Positions 1 through 7,942 of a stretch of 19,205 nucleotides of DNA are shown here, in pieces. Source of the DNA: Jaaginema sp046541115 (GTDB taxonomy: Bacteria; Cyanobacteriota; Cyanobacteriia; Cyanobacteriales; Spirulinaceae). Below the pieces are notes generated by a model, which saw nothing but the letters and a program-made list of their open reading frames with translations, was not told the origin of the DNA and searched no databases. The stretch spans positions 1-19,205 of the forward strand of contig JBKHDX010000076.1 in assembly GCA_046541115.1 (NCBI GenBank), read 5' to 3'. The number at the start of each line of letters is the position of its first letter. Within the stretch, counting starts at the first letter, position 1. The translations under genes were made by a program, and so were the position numbers.

Positions 1-112
1 GTGAGGGTGACGGAGAGGGTGTGGGTGTACTTTCCGGTTGAGGGGTGGGAGTGGGAGAGGGTGAAGGAGTGGGTGTGGGCTGAGAAGTGGGTGAGGGTGA
101 AGGAGAAGGTGA
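1..112 (-). repeat. Low-complexity tract encoding Ser-Pro/Thr-Pro repeats
   Basis: On the plus strand this is a degenerate run of GGGTGA, GGGTGT and GGAGTG units. On the coding (minus) strand it reads as alternating SP and TP dipeptides from residue 123 to the window edge. It forms an extended, unstructured periplasm-spanning linker and is prone to length changes. Confidence 0.7.
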
Positions 113-478
113 AAACGCGATTTCATCGTCAAACTCTGGAGTTGGGACGGTGAAAGGTGTGTAGGGATTGCTTCGCGGTGGGGTGAAGGGGGGGAGAGGA
201 TTGGCTTGGGGAAGGGATTGCTGTGTTGTTGCTTCTCGTTTCCCGGTTTGAGTGGCTTTTGTATTCCCTTCTGTGTCGCTTTCTGTGTCAGGAGAAGCGG
301 CTAACTGGGTGACTTTGATAATTTCTTCTTCGGGGGGGATTTCGGCTTGTTCGGAGTCGGAAGGAAGCGGTAGCCACAGCAATCCGGCGTGTATGCCCAA
401 AGCGAGGTAAAACCACGGTCTAAATAGGACGGGACGCACGAATGAGAGGGATTTTTGAGACAGGGTGACTAGCTTCAT
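1..478 (-). CDS. TonB-like Pro/Ser/Thr-rich membrane-anchored protein (3' end outside window)
   Basis: Reading leftward from an ATG at 478, the frame stays open to the window edge (159 codons). The first 20 residues are basic (MKLVTLSQKS, then RPVLFRPW). One hydrophobic helix follows at about residues 22-38 (FYLALGIHAGLLWLPLP), then an acidic stretch (EIPPEEEIIKVTQL, about 46-59) and a Pro/Ser/Thr-rich linker of SP and TP repeats from residue 123. This N-in, single-helix plus proline-rich layout is that of TonB or energy-transducer-like proteins, and cyanobacterial proteins with this start are often annotated that way. The C-terminal domain that would confirm it lies outside the window. No good Shine-Dalgarno site precedes the ATG. 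The gene lies 144 bp downstream of the methyltransferase on the same strand, so it probably has its own promoter. The coding frame is solid; the function is inferred. Confidence 0.7.
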   Translation of the reverse strand, partial: MKLVTLSQKSLSFVRPVLFRPWFYLALGIHAGLLWLPLPSDSEQAEIPPEEEIIKVTQLAASPDTESDTEGNTKATQTGKREATTQQSLPQANPLPPFTPPRSNPYTPFTVPTPEFDDEIAFSPSPSPSPTSQPTPTPSPSPTPTPQPESTPTPSPSPS

Positions 479-622
479 ATCCGAATACCAAAAGGTAATG
501 AAGAAGGATCGAGTTCGATCTTACTTTTATTTATAGGCAGTTGTGGAGAGGTTATCGCCACTTCTATTTCCTGTCTACTCGCGATCGCGCCTCCGAGCCG
601 TACAAACTCAAGTTAAAATAGT

Positions 623-1294
623 TTATCCCTTCACTTTACGAGTTGCTGTCCAGTGGCGATCGGAGGACGCATAAACCTCAATATTGTTTAACCCGGCTTG
701 GGATAACATATCCTGGACTTCGGGGACGGTAAACGCCGCAAACAGGGAATCCCGAAACAGTTGGGCTTGATGGGGGCTGTATTCCGGGCCAATTTCGCTT
801 ACAAGGCGGTTAACTTCGGCTTCGCTGTCAGGACGCATCAAGTCTCGGAGGAAAATGCCGCCTTGGGGTCGCAAAACTCGCTTGATTTCGCGAAAATAGG
901 GCAAAGGATCGGGTAAGTGATGCACGATACTATTAGACATCACGAAATCAAAGCTATTGTCCGCGTAGGGCAGTTTTTTGGAGTCGGCTTTTTCCAGTTT
1001 GATTTGCTCAGATAATCCCGCTTGCCTGACGTTGCGCTCGGCTAGGGCTAACATGGAGTCTGCGAGGTCGATGGCGGTAATCTGCCAATGGGGGCGTTGC
1101 TGGGCAATGAGTATGGGAATGCGGGCGGTTCCAGTGCCGCTATCGAGGACGGTGGCAATTTCTGGGGCGATCGCGATCGCGTCTTGAGCAAAAGCCGAGT
1201 TGACCTCAAGGAAGTCCATGGCATCGTATTCCTGGGCTTCAGCTTCAGTATCCATGACTTCGGGTTCGGGAATGCGTTCCATCGGTAAATTCAC
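623..1294 (-). CDS. Class I SAM-dependent methyltransferase
   Basis: This 223-residue protein has the Rossmann-type methyltransferase layout. Motif I, VLDSGTGTA, is at residues 49-57; the acidic end of strand 2, AIDLADSML, has D76; the post-motif segment is KKLPYADNSFDFVMSNSIVHHL (about 106-127). DSGTGTA replaces the usual D-x-GxGxG, with Ala at the last Gly. It looks like a Methyltransf_11/25 family enzyme; the substrate cannot be read. The start is a GTG at 1294 with an AGGA Shine-Dalgarno core 6 nt upstream; an ATG four codons in (1282) is the alternative. It begins 15 bp after the stop of the DUF4126 gene and is probably co-transcribed with it. The family is certain; the role is unknown. 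Confidence 0.88.
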   Translation of the reverse strand: MNLPMERIPEPEVMDTEAEAQEYDAMDFLEVNSAFAQDAIAIAPEIATVLDSGTGTARIPILIAQQRPHWQITAIDLADSMLALAERNVRQAGLSEQIKLEKADSKKLPYADNSFDFVMSNSIVHHLPDPLPYFREIKRVLRPQGGIFLRDLMRPDSEAEVNRLVSEIGPEYSPHQAQLFRDSLFAAFTVPEVQDMLSQAGLNNIEVYASSDRHWTATRKVKG

Positions 1295-1309
1295 TTAATT
1301 TCCTTTCTG

Positions 1310-1885
1310 CTAACGGGAAAGGCGGCGTTTTTCCCGCTTTTGGTGATGATACCAGCGATACCAAGTTTGAGAACTTCGCAAACAAAGCCAGAGTAATAAC
1401 ATGGCGATTAATCCCCCTTGGTGCGGAGCATTGAAGGCAAAAAAGACTAAGAAAACACAGAGTATATCTTCGAGTAAGACGATTCCCAGGGGTAAGCGTT
1501 GCCAGCGAAAAAACCAGCCCACCTGCACCAACTTGAGAACAAACGCCAGTAAACCGCCGATCAGTCCCATCAGCCACAAGGGTTCTACTTCTACTTGAAT
1601 CAGAGTCGGGGCAGCCATGCCCATCAATGCCCCGACAATTGGACTAAAAGCCAGTTCGATCAGTTGTAAGACTCTTTGACCGAGTAATTTTTTCGAGCCG
1701 AATATTTCAAATAAAGACCAACTGGTAAGAATGCCGATGAGAACTTGAGGATGAATCAAAGCCAAAATGGGGATATCTTGCCAAAGGCGATCGCTCTGTA
1801 ACAAGCCAATCACCAGTAGAGGAAGGGCAATTCTCATTCCAGCCGCCGCCGAAGCGGAAAGGGTTGCTAAGAGGCCAACAAACAT
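1310..1885 (-). CDS. DUF4126 family membrane protein
   Basis: A 191-residue, very hydrophobic protein. The N-terminal segment LLATLSASAAAGMRIALPLL is the hallmark of DUF4126 proteins. Further helices lie around ILIGILTSWSLFEI, IVGALMGMAAPTLI, LIGGLLAFVLKLV and LGIVLLEDILCVFLVFFAF. The C-terminus is basic (HHQKREKRRLSR), which suggests a cytoplasmic tail. The ATG at 1885 gives the family's usual N-terminus; a TTG three codons upstream (1894) is the alternative, and neither has a clear Shine-Dalgarno site. The biochemical role of DUF4126 is not established. The methyltransferase follows 15 bp downstream on the same strand, so the two probably form an operon. Confidence 0.83.
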   Translation of the reverse strand: MFVGLLATLSASAAAGMRIALPLLVIGLLQSDRLWQDIPILALIHPQVLIGILTSWSLFEIFGSKKLLGQRVLQLIELAFSPIVGALMGMAAPTLIQVEVEPLWLMGLIGGLLAFVLKLVQVGWFFRWQRLPLGIVLLEDILCVFLVFFAFNAPHQGGLIAMLLLWLCLRSSQTWYRWYHHQKREKRRLSR

Positions 1886-2227
1886 AAAAATCAATTTTTA
1901 GAACTAGCTCAAACACAAGTTCAGGTCATTTAAGAAAAGCCGCAATTGAGAATCAAAGCTTCTCTTTCATTTAGTATAGAAACCTTTGCTCAAAAAAATT
2001 AGAGAGAAATTTAAAAGTTGGCAAGGGATAAGACTTCAAAGTAAAGAATCATGACTTTGTTACTGACAATACAACTCGTTTTAGAACAATTCCACTGGTC
2101 TGCCCTAAAATACAGCGCGACATTCGGGACTTGAGACAGAATCGTCATACTCAAACTCCCCATCAAATCCCCAACTGCTTGATAAACTGAGGTTATTGGC
2201 TAATTTTTGAATAAGGATAAAGAAATA
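1886..2227. other. Intergenic region between divergent DUF4126 gene and hisA
   Basis: 342 bp with no convincing coding frame; the longest ATG frame I read inside it (from 2051) is 27 codons and has no recognisable content. It must hold promoters for both flanking genes. An AT-rich TTTAGTATAGAA stretch near 1970-1981 could be a -10 region, but no paired -35 stood out. A weak AAGG at 2213-2216 is the ribosome site for hisA. No tRNA, riboswitch or repeat was seen. Confidence 0.5.
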
Positions 2228-3001
2228 ATGGATGTGATTCCAGCGATCGATCTATTAGAAGGTCGTTGCGTGCGTTTATATCAGGGAGACTACGAACAAT
2301 CGCAAGTGTACGGTGAAAACCCTGTAGAAATGGCGCAACGCTGGCAAGACCAAGGCGCACCGAGACTGCATTTGGTAGACCTTGACGGCGCGAAACAAGG
2401 AAAACCTGTCAACCACGAGGCGATCGCGGCCATTGTCCAAGCCTTGTCCATTCCGGTACAAGTGGGAGGGGGACTCAGAAATCGCGATCGCATTGCTCAA
2501 CTCCTCAATTTAGGTGTAGATCGGGTTATTGTGGGAACCCTTGCCGTCGAAAATCCCGAACTCGTCGGCCAACTCTGCACCGAATTTCCCCAAAAAATTG
2601 TCGTCGGGATTGACGCACGCAACGGCCAAGTTGCCACTCGCGGTTGGCTCGAAGATTCTGCCCTGGCTGCCACCGAACTTGCTCAAAATATGGCAAAATT
2701 AGGAGCCGCAGCGATTATTTACACCGATATTCAGCGCGACGGCACTTTAAGCGGGCCGAACTTGGACGCATTGCGAAAATTAGCTAACGCTGTCGATATT
2801 CCGGTCATTGCGTCCGGGGGCGTGAGTTCCTTAACCGATATCCTCAGTTTACTCGCCCTCGAACCCAGAGGTGTAACAGGAGTCATTGTCGGACGAGCGA
2901 TTTATACAGGGAATCTTGACCTGGCTGAAGCGGTAAAAGCCGTGGGTCAAGGCCGTTGGCAAGATGTCCCCCCCAATCCCGGCTTTTCTACCTTTGCTTA
3001 A
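2228..3001 (+). CDS. hisA: HisA, phosphoribosylformimino-AICAR ribotide isomerase
   Basis: This enzyme carries out the Amadori isomerisation of ProFAR to PRFAR, a middle step of histidine biosynthesis in the cytoplasm. The 257 residues form a (beta/alpha)8 barrel. The N-terminal catalytic acid D8 is in VIPAIDLLEG. The phosphate-binding GGGLR is at 80-84, the second catalytic acid D129 in VVGIDARNG, and the half-barrel repeat YTDIQRDGT is at 165-173. A second phosphate site, ASGGVSS, is near 195-201. The ATG at 2228 is chosen because families begin MDVIPAIDL and an AAGG lies about 11 nt upstream; a TTG seven codons earlier (2207) is unlikely. No other his gene is adjacent, as is usual for scattered his genes in cyanobacteria. 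A hairpin follows the stop codon. Confidence 0.97.
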   Translation: MDVIPAIDLLEGRCVRLYQGDYEQSQVYGENPVEMAQRWQDQGAPRLHLVDLDGAKQGKPVNHEAIAAIVQALSIPVQVGGGLRNRDRIAQLLNLGVDRVIVGTLAVENPELVGQLCTEFPQKIVVGIDARNGQVATRGWLEDSALAATELAQNMAKLGAAAIIYTDIQRDGTLSGPNLDALRKLANAVDIPVIASGGVSSLTDILSLLALEPRGVTGVIVGRAIYTGNLDLAEAVKAVGQGRWQDVPPNPGFSTFA

Positions 3002-3439
3002 ACGCTATCCCCACAGGGAGATTGTTCTCCCTTCTCGATCAATTTATCAATAAATAATATCTTTCTTTAGACTTATTTTACTTTTTCCGAAAACAAAAAT
3101 AAACGCGATCGCATCCCGATCCCTCTGGAAATCTCCCCATTTCTTCAGATGCTCGGCAAATAAAATTAAATATAATTAAAATCACTCTGGCAAAACAGCA
3201 TCAATCTTAGTATTCCTGAAATCCTTTTTTTCTAGACATCCTAGGGTGAGAAAACGCTAAAATAAGAGTAATTTGTAAGAATTCCCCTCCCCCTCAAAAA
3301 TACTGACTGTGGGGTTTCGCCACTATTTTCAAAAGTATCTATTTAGTATATAACCCTAAAAAATAGCTAAAATTGGATAATTCTCCGAATCCAGTCCTAC
3401 CCACCCCCTAACCCAATCATTGCCACTTACGAGTGAATC
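3002..3439. other. Long AT-rich spacer between hisA and the HD-domain gene
   Basis: 438 bp without a convincing reading frame. It begins with a hairpin (3015-3032) just after hisA. It holds one HIP1 site near 3105 and an AT-rich block around 3160-3180. An AT-rich TTTAGTATATAACC stretch near 3343-3356 could be the -10 region of the downstream gene. No RNA gene was recognised. Confidence 0.5.
3015..3032 (+). terminator. Possible hisA terminator hairpin
   Basis: Perfect 7-bp stem AGGGAGA/TCTCCCT around a TTGT loop, 13 nt after the hisA stop. The downstream sequence is mixed, not a T-run, so it may be a weak terminator or a 3'-end stabiliser. Confidence 0.5.
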
Positions 3440-4318
3440 ATGTTTCTCGCAACCAACCTCTTGATTGACAACCTCATCGAACAACTTACCGATGGTTACC
3501 GTCGCACCTACGGCGGTTGGAAATCAGAATACTCTGAAATCATCGCTTGGGCGGCTGGAATGGCACTCGAAAATATTGCCAACAGCGACGCACTTTATCA
3601 CAACGTCGAACACACCATTTTTGTTACCTTAGTCGGTCAAGAAATTCTGCGAGGTCGTCATATCAAAGAAGGGGGTGTGAGTTGTGAAGATTGGCTGCAC
3701 TTCCAAATCTCCCTACTTTGTCACGATATTGGTTATGTCAGGGGCGTGTGTCGTGCCGATCGCCCCCACCAAGGATTATACGCCACAGGCATCGGTCAAG
3801 AAACCATCGCCACGCCCCCTGGTTCGAGCGATGCTTGCATGGCTCCCTATCATGTCGATCGCGGTAAACTCTTTGTACAGGAGCGTTTTGGCGGTCACAA
3901 ACTCATTGATGCCGCAGCCCTTAAGCAAAATATCGAACTGACTCGTTTTCCCGTCCCCAGCGACGAAGACCACAAAGCCACAGGGGATTATCCCGGTTTA
4001 GTGCGGGCGGCAGATTTAATCGGACAACTGAGCGATCCTCGCTATTTACAGAAAATTCCGGCATTATTCTACGAGTTTGAAGAAATTGGGACGAATAAAA
4101 TTCTTGGCTACCGTACTCCAGGGGATTTACGGGCAAAATATCCCACTTTCTACTGGAATGCCGTATATCCTTACATTAGCTCCGGCTTAAAGTATCTCAA
4201 TCTGACCCAGTCCGGAAAACAAATTATTGCTAATCTTTACGCCACGGTATTCCGGGTCGAACATGAAGAAGAAACGGCGAAGATGTCTACTCCAACTTCA
4301 ACTTCCGCCGCAGCTTAA
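3440..4318 (+). CDS. HD-domain metal-dependent phosphohydrolase-like protein
   Basis: A 292-residue protein with the metal-binding order of the HD superfamily: H54 and H58 in YHNVEHT, the HD pair at 95-96 (LLCHDIGYVRG) and a late Asp at 192 in VRAADLIGQL. The body resembles a cyanobacterial HD metalloprotein group that I recall as Npun_R2479-like; this is from memory. The substrate is unknown; HD proteins commonly hydrolyse phosphomono- or phosphodiesters or nucleotides. The long insert between the HD pair and the final Asp (YATGIGQETIATPPGSSDAC) is distinctive. The C-terminus is Thr/Ser/Ala-rich. The Shine-Dalgarno site before the ATG is weak. The gene converges on ribBA with only 26 bp between the stops. 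The family is firm; the function is open. Confidence 0.85.
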   Translation: MFLATNLLIDNLIEQLTDGYRRTYGGWKSEYSEIIAWAAGMALENIANSDALYHNVEHTIFVTLVGQEILRGRHIKEGGVSCEDWLHFQISLLCHDIGYVRGVCRADRPHQGLYATGIGQETIATPPGSSDACMAPYHVDRGKLFVQERFGGHKLIDAAALKQNIELTRFPVPSDEDHKATGDYPGLVRAADLIGQLSDPRYLQKIPALFYEFEEIGTNKILGYRTPGDLRAKYPTFYWNAVYPYISSGLKYLNLTQSGKQIIANLYATVFRVEHEEETAKMSTPTSTSAAA

Positions 4319-4344
4319 GAGGTAGTGAAAATTCAAACCCACAA

Positions 4345-6012
4345 CTAATCAAAAATATAGATGGTTTGGGATTCGAGGCGATCGCACATCGAGGAGGGTT
4401 TTTGGTCGCGGGGGAAAGACTGACGATTGAGTTTGACTTGTAAGCCTGTCATGGGGTCGTCTCCTGCGGCCATTAAAAATTGGAGACGCTCAATGCAAGG
4501 CCAAGTGACGAGATCGTCGAGAATGGGCGTTAAGGCTTCGAGATAGGGATGATTGACATCTTTATACCAATCGGGGCTGGCCAGATGGGCTTGGTCGAAG
4601 CCGAGATGGACAAGGAGGGAAGGACGCTCAAACAACGCGATCGCGACGGGTCGGGCTTCTTCTTGGACTAAAAGGTTGCAGGTTTGGGCAAAATGCCGCA
4701 ATTTCTCTAATAATTCGTATCGTTGCGTTACGGATTGGATGTCTGCTGTCCAGTCAATGGCGACGGTGACGAGATAGGTTTGCAGCAGTAAGTGACCGAG
4801 TTTTTGGGCTTTGGTGGCTAAATAAGTTGAATTGTGATCGGTGGCTTCGATCAGCAACGGGACGCGATCGACAATTTCTAAGCCGTAACCTTTTAATCCG
4901 GCGATTTTGCGGGGATTATTGGTAATCAGGCGAATTTGTTTCACCCCTAAATCGTTGAGCATTTGTGCGCCCATGCCATAATCGCGCAAATCTGCCGGAA
5001 AGCCCAAACGCTCGTTGGCTTCGACGGTATCTAAGCCTAAATCTTGCAGAGAATAGGCTTTAAGTTTGTTGACTAAACCAATACCGCGGCCTTCTTGACG
5101 TAAATAGACCACTACCCCTAATTGTGAGGCTTCAATCATTTTTAAGGCCGTTTGCAGTTGCATCCGACAATCGCAGCGCAACGAGCCAAGGGCATCTCCG
5201 GTTAAGCATTCGGAGTGCATTCGCACTGCGACAGGTTGGGAGGCGAAATCGGCGGGATTTCCCTTGACAATGGCTAAATGTTCGGTATTATCGAGAGCGT
5301 TGCGATAAGCATAAATCTGAAATTCACCGAATTGGGTGGGAAATTTACACACCGATTCCCGATAAACAAAGCGGTCGTATTTAAGGCGATAACCGATCAG
5401 ATCGGCAATACTAATCAGTTTCAGGTCGCGATCGCGTGCATATTCGACCAGTTGCGGTAATCTGGCCATGGAGCCATCGGGATTCTGGATTTCGCAGATC
5501 ACCCCCGCCGGATATAAGCCGGAAAGCCGAGCTAGATCGACGGCAGCCTCGGTATGTCCCGCCCGTTTGAGGACACCGCCATTTTTCGCTCGAATTGGGA
5601 AAATATGCCCCGGACGGCGTAAATCTTCCGAGCGCGAGCCGGGGTTAATGGCAACTTGGATGGTGCGAGCGCGATCTTCGGCGGAAATGCCTGTAGTGAC
5701 TCCTAAATGGGGCGCAGCGTCGATACTAACGGTAAAGGCGGTTTGATTCGGATCGGTGTTTTTGGTGACCATGAGGGGCAAATCTAGCTGGTCTAGACGC
5801 TCTCCGGTCATGGCTAGACAAATTAAGCCCCTGGCTTCTACGGCCATAAAATTAATGGCATCGGGGGTGGCAAATTGCGCCGCACAGATTAAGTCGCCTT
5901 CATTTTCGCGGTTTTCGTCGTCTACCACGACAATCGGCTTGCCAACTTTGAAATCTGCTAGGGCTGCGTCAATCGAATCGAATTGAAAAGGAGGGGTGTG
6001 AGGCGATCGCAT
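4345..6012 (-). CDS. ribBA: RibBA, bifunctional DHBP synthase / GTP cyclohydrolase II
   Basis: A 555-residue fusion that catalyses both entry reactions of riboflavin synthesis: ribulose-5-phosphate to 3,4-dihydroxy-2-butanone-4-phosphate (N-terminal half) and GTP to the pyrimidine intermediate (second half). The DHBP synthase metal and substrate loop DDENRENEGDL is at 31-41, and RPGHIFPI and AGHTEAAVDL are at 133-140 and 151-160. The GTP cyclohydrolase II zinc cysteines are C269, C280 and C282 (HSECLTGDALGSLRCDC). The catalytic QEGRGIGL and DTVEANERLGF segments are at about 306-313 and 328-338. About 150 residues follow the usual end of RibA; such an extension is common in cyanobacterial RibBA and has no assigned role. 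No FMN riboswitch was seen in the 67 bp upstream. It may be read with the ABC ATPase gene before it. Confidence 0.97.
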   Translation of the reverse strand: MRSPHTPPFQFDSIDAALADFKVGKPIVVVDDENRENEGDLICAAQFATPDAINFMAVEARGLICLAMTGERLDQLDLPLMVTKNTDPNQTAFTVSIDAAPHLGVTTGISAEDRARTIQVAINPGSRSEDLRRPGHIFPIRAKNGGVLKRAGHTEAAVDLARLSGLYPAGVICEIQNPDGSMARLPQLVEYARDRDLKLISIADLIGYRLKYDRFVYRESVCKFPTQFGEFQIYAYRNALDNTEHLAIVKGNPADFASQPVAVRMHSECLTGDALGSLRCDCRMQLQTALKMIEASQLGVVVYLRQEGRGIGLVNKLKAYSLQDLGLDTVEANERLGFPADLRDYGMGAQMLNDLGVKQIRLITNNPRKIAGLKGYGLEIVDRVPLLIEATDHNSTYLATKAQKLGHLLLQTYLVTVAIDWTADIQSVTQRYELLEKLRHFAQTCNLLVQEEARPVAIALFERPSLLVHLGFDQAHLASPDWYKDVNHPYLEALTPILDDLVTWPCIERLQFLMAAGDDPMTGLQVKLNRQSFPRDQKPSSMCDRLESQTIYIFD

Positions 6013-6079
6013 TACGAGGGTTTCTTAGTAGAGATTGTAAAAATTTATAACGGTTCGTTTTTGATTGTAACTTGATTTG

Positions 6080-7063
6080 CTACGAGGCTACGCCTGTACT
6101 AAAAACGCGACCGATGACTTCTTCAATGGGGGGATCGCTGATACTGAGGTCAATCACTTCTAATTGCGCGAGAATATTAGCGACTTTTTGGGTTAAATGC
6201 TCTCTTTTGACTAAAAAGCGCACTTCCTGCCCAGTGATGGCTTCAATTTCGCCAAATTCCTTTAATTTTTCCTTGGGTAAGGGGTGAGCGAGTTCAACTT
6301 TTACCTCGCGATAAGGGGCAAATCGCTCAAATAAACGATCCAAACGGCCATCATAAATCAACGAGCCTTGGTAAATCAGCATCACGCGATCGCACAAGGC
6401 GGTAATATCAGCCATGTAGTGACTGGTGAGCAAAATTGTCGCTTCATAGCGTTGATTGTATTCTCGCAGAAACTCCCGCACCGCCGCTTGAGCATTCACA
6501 TCCAAGCCCAAAGTCGGCTCATCGAGAAACAGCACTTCCGGTTGATGTAGCAATGCCGCCAGCAATTCCGCCTTCATGCGCTCCCCCAAGGATAACTTAC
6601 GGACGGGTTGGGTGAGCTTGTCTTCGAGGTGCAGCATTTCGGTTAATTCCCCCAAGCGCTGCTCAAACACGCGATCGCGTATCTTGTAAATTGCCCCATT
6701 AATCCGTAAGGAGTCCACCGCAGGCAAATCCCAGAGTAATTGCTGTTTCTGCCCCATAACTAAGCTCATTTTCTCTAAAAATGCCCCCTGACGGCGAAAT
6801 GGCACATACCCCGCCACCCGCACTTTCCCCCCCGATGGATGCACCAATCCCGTGAGCATTTTTAGGGTTGTGGTTTTACCTGCGCCATTAGGCCCTAAAA
6901 AGCCAACTACTTCTCCTTTTTCTATTTGAAATGATACGTCTTTTACCGCATGAATTTGACGATATTGACGGCGGAAAAAATGATTTAATGTGCCTTTTAA
7001 TCCAGCTTGTTTTACAGCAACGGCATAAGTTTTACTGAGGTTAGCAACATCGATAATGGTCAT
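6080..7063 (-). CDS. ABC transporter ATP-binding protein (ABC-2 / COG4586 type)
   Basis: A 327-residue nucleotide-binding subunit. Walker A, GPNGAGKTT, is at 57-65; the Q-loop region GQKQQL at 104-109; the signature LSLGE at 157-161; Walker B, VLFLDEP, at 177-183 with the D-loop GLD; the switch His is H215 in TSHYMAD. An insert after the first strand (AVKQAGLKGTLNHFFRRQY) is typical of the COG4586 group, whose members pair with ABC-2 type permeases for export. About 100 C-terminal residues follow the ATPase domain and probably form an accessory domain. No permease gene is adjacent here, so the partner must lie elsewhere. It precedes ribBA on the same strand by 67 bp, so co-transcription is possible, but no functional link is evident. 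The substrate is unknown. Confidence 0.92.
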   Translation of the reverse strand: MTIIDVANLSKTYAVAVKQAGLKGTLNHFFRRQYRQIHAVKDVSFQIEKGEVVGFLGPNGAGKTTTLKMLTGLVHPSGGKVRVAGYVPFRRQGAFLEKMSLVMGQKQQLLWDLPAVDSLRINGAIYKIRDRVFEQRLGELTEMLHLEDKLTQPVRKLSLGERMKAELLAALLHQPEVLFLDEPTLGLDVNAQAAVREFLREYNQRYEATILLTSHYMADITALCDRVMLIYQGSLIYDGRLDRLFERFAPYREVKVELAHPLPKEKLKEFGEIEAITGQEVRFLVKREHLTQKVANILAQLEVIDLSISDPPIEEVIGRVFSTGVAS

Positions 7064-7093
7064 TTGTTATTGGTTATTGGTTGTTGGTTATTG
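7064..7093. repeat. Short tandem repeat of TTATTGG/TTGTTGG units
   Basis: Immediately upstream of the ABC ATPase start, four or so 7-8 bp units of the type TTATTGG run in tandem, one of them as TTGTTGG. Short tandem repeats of this kind are common between cyanobacterial genes and expand by slippage. Confidence 0.6.
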
Positions 7094-7111
7094 TAAATCA
7101 TATATTGCTTA

Positions 7112-7228
7112 TAGGGGCGGGGTTTCCCCGTTCAGTCAGGAGTTTATATCTTGTCGTTTTGTGTCCGACAACGGCATTAAATTGTTATTAATTAGAGTTA
7201 AAATTGGGCAAGGAGACCTCGGCCCTAC
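7112..7228. repeat. Probable degenerate dispersed hairpin repeat (MITE-like)
   Basis: The left end has CGGGG-TTT-CCCCG (7118-7130) within a GGGGCGGGGTTTCCCCG block. The right end has an imperfect hairpin, GGGCAAGGAGACCTCGGCCC (7206-7225), followed by TAC. Sequences such as GGGGCGGGTTTCCCCG and GGGCAAGG...CCTCGCCC recur in cyanobacterial intergenic DNA, so this spacer looks like one element with paired hairpin ends. That is inferred from memory, with no second copy in the window. Confidence 0.45.
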
Positions 7229-7272
7229 AGAGATTTAAAACTTTTTTGATATTGGGTTTCTCAAAATACTAT

Positions 7273-7298
7273 ACAAACAACAAACAACGAACAACAAA
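7273..7298. repeat. Short tandem repeat of ACAAACA/ACAACGA units
   Basis: A run of ACAAAC and ACAACG-type units abuts the stop codon of the TspO gene. It resembles the complement of the TTGTTGG run at 7064-7093, so the two tracts bracket the spacer as an imperfect inverted pair. Confidence 0.5.
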
Positions 7299-7760
7299 TC
7301 ACACACTTTCCGGATTTAATTGAGCCATACGCCAAGTTACATAAGTACCAATAGGACTCCAAAGCAAATAGGGCAATAACAACACAAATGCCCAAGTCGA
7401 AATGGGCCAGACCAACACCGCCAAAATTGCCCCTAATAGCGTCCCGGTTGCGCCGATAATCGTTCCCACCATCAAACTGCGAAACGCGCACATCACGGGG
7501 GTATAAGCCATGATTGCGATTTCGACAATGAGATAAAAGCCCATATAAAACCAATTTCCCGGTTGGGCTTCCCAAACCAAATAAGCCGACCAAACGCCAC
7601 AAATTAGAATGGTTGTCCAAATCACCGGAATAAACTTTTCAAAGGTCAGCCAACGGGGACGACGCTGACGATTAAACCATTGTTGATTGGGGGTGAGGGA
7701 ACTTCCCACAAAGGCGATAATGAGGGCAACACCGGCGATAATAAGCCAAGAGGGGATCAT
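7299..7760 (-). CDS. TspO/MBR family protein
   Basis: A 153-residue membrane protein of the TspO (translocator / tryptophan-rich sensory) family, which binds tetrapyrroles and is linked to stress and porphyrin handling. Five hydrophobic helices are readable: IIAGVALIIAFVGSSL, FIPVIWTTILICGVW, FYMGFYLIVEIAIMAY, MVGTIIGATGTLLGAILAVLVW and WAFVLLLPYLLW. Family signatures are RPRWLTFEKFIPVIWT in the first loop and LLWSPIGTYVTWRMAQLNP at the C-terminus. The length is normal. It is divergent from the small membrane protein gene at 7943, with 182 bp between them. No clear Shine-Dalgarno site was found. The family is firm; the physiological role in this organism is inferred only. Confidence 0.88.
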   Translation of the reverse strand: MIPSWLIIAGVALIIAFVGSSLTPNQQWFNRQRRPRWLTFEKFIPVIWTTILICGVWSAYLVWEAQPGNWFYMGFYLIVEIAIMAYTPVMCAFRSLMVGTIIGATGTLLGAILAVLVWPISTWAFVLLLPYLLWSPIGTYVTWRMAQLNPESV

Positions 7761-7942
7761 ATTTGTCTATTTTTCGCAATTATGTCTCAATTTTGCGTTC
7801 TTTTTGATTTTAGTAAGTCTATCGTCTGAGAGAATTTTGTGGTCTCAATTCAAGTTTTTCCCTTACGTCCGCAGGAGTTGAAACCCCGATCGGCTTGCTA
7901 GACTTGGATTAGCCTTATTTTACTTGATAGTGAAATTAACTC

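Noticed and set aside
1..120. CRISPR-like or minisatellite array at the left edge
   Set aside because: The GGGTGA-type repeats are short and irregular and translate on the minus strand as an SP/TP-rich linker, so they are coding low complexity.
6013..6079. Possible FMN riboswitch upstream of ribBA
   Set aside because: The spacer is only 67 bp and shows none of the conserved RFN-element helices.
7056..7238. 60-codon plus-strand frame
   Set aside because: It lies across tandem and hairpin repeats in a spacer and has no ribosome site or conserved content.
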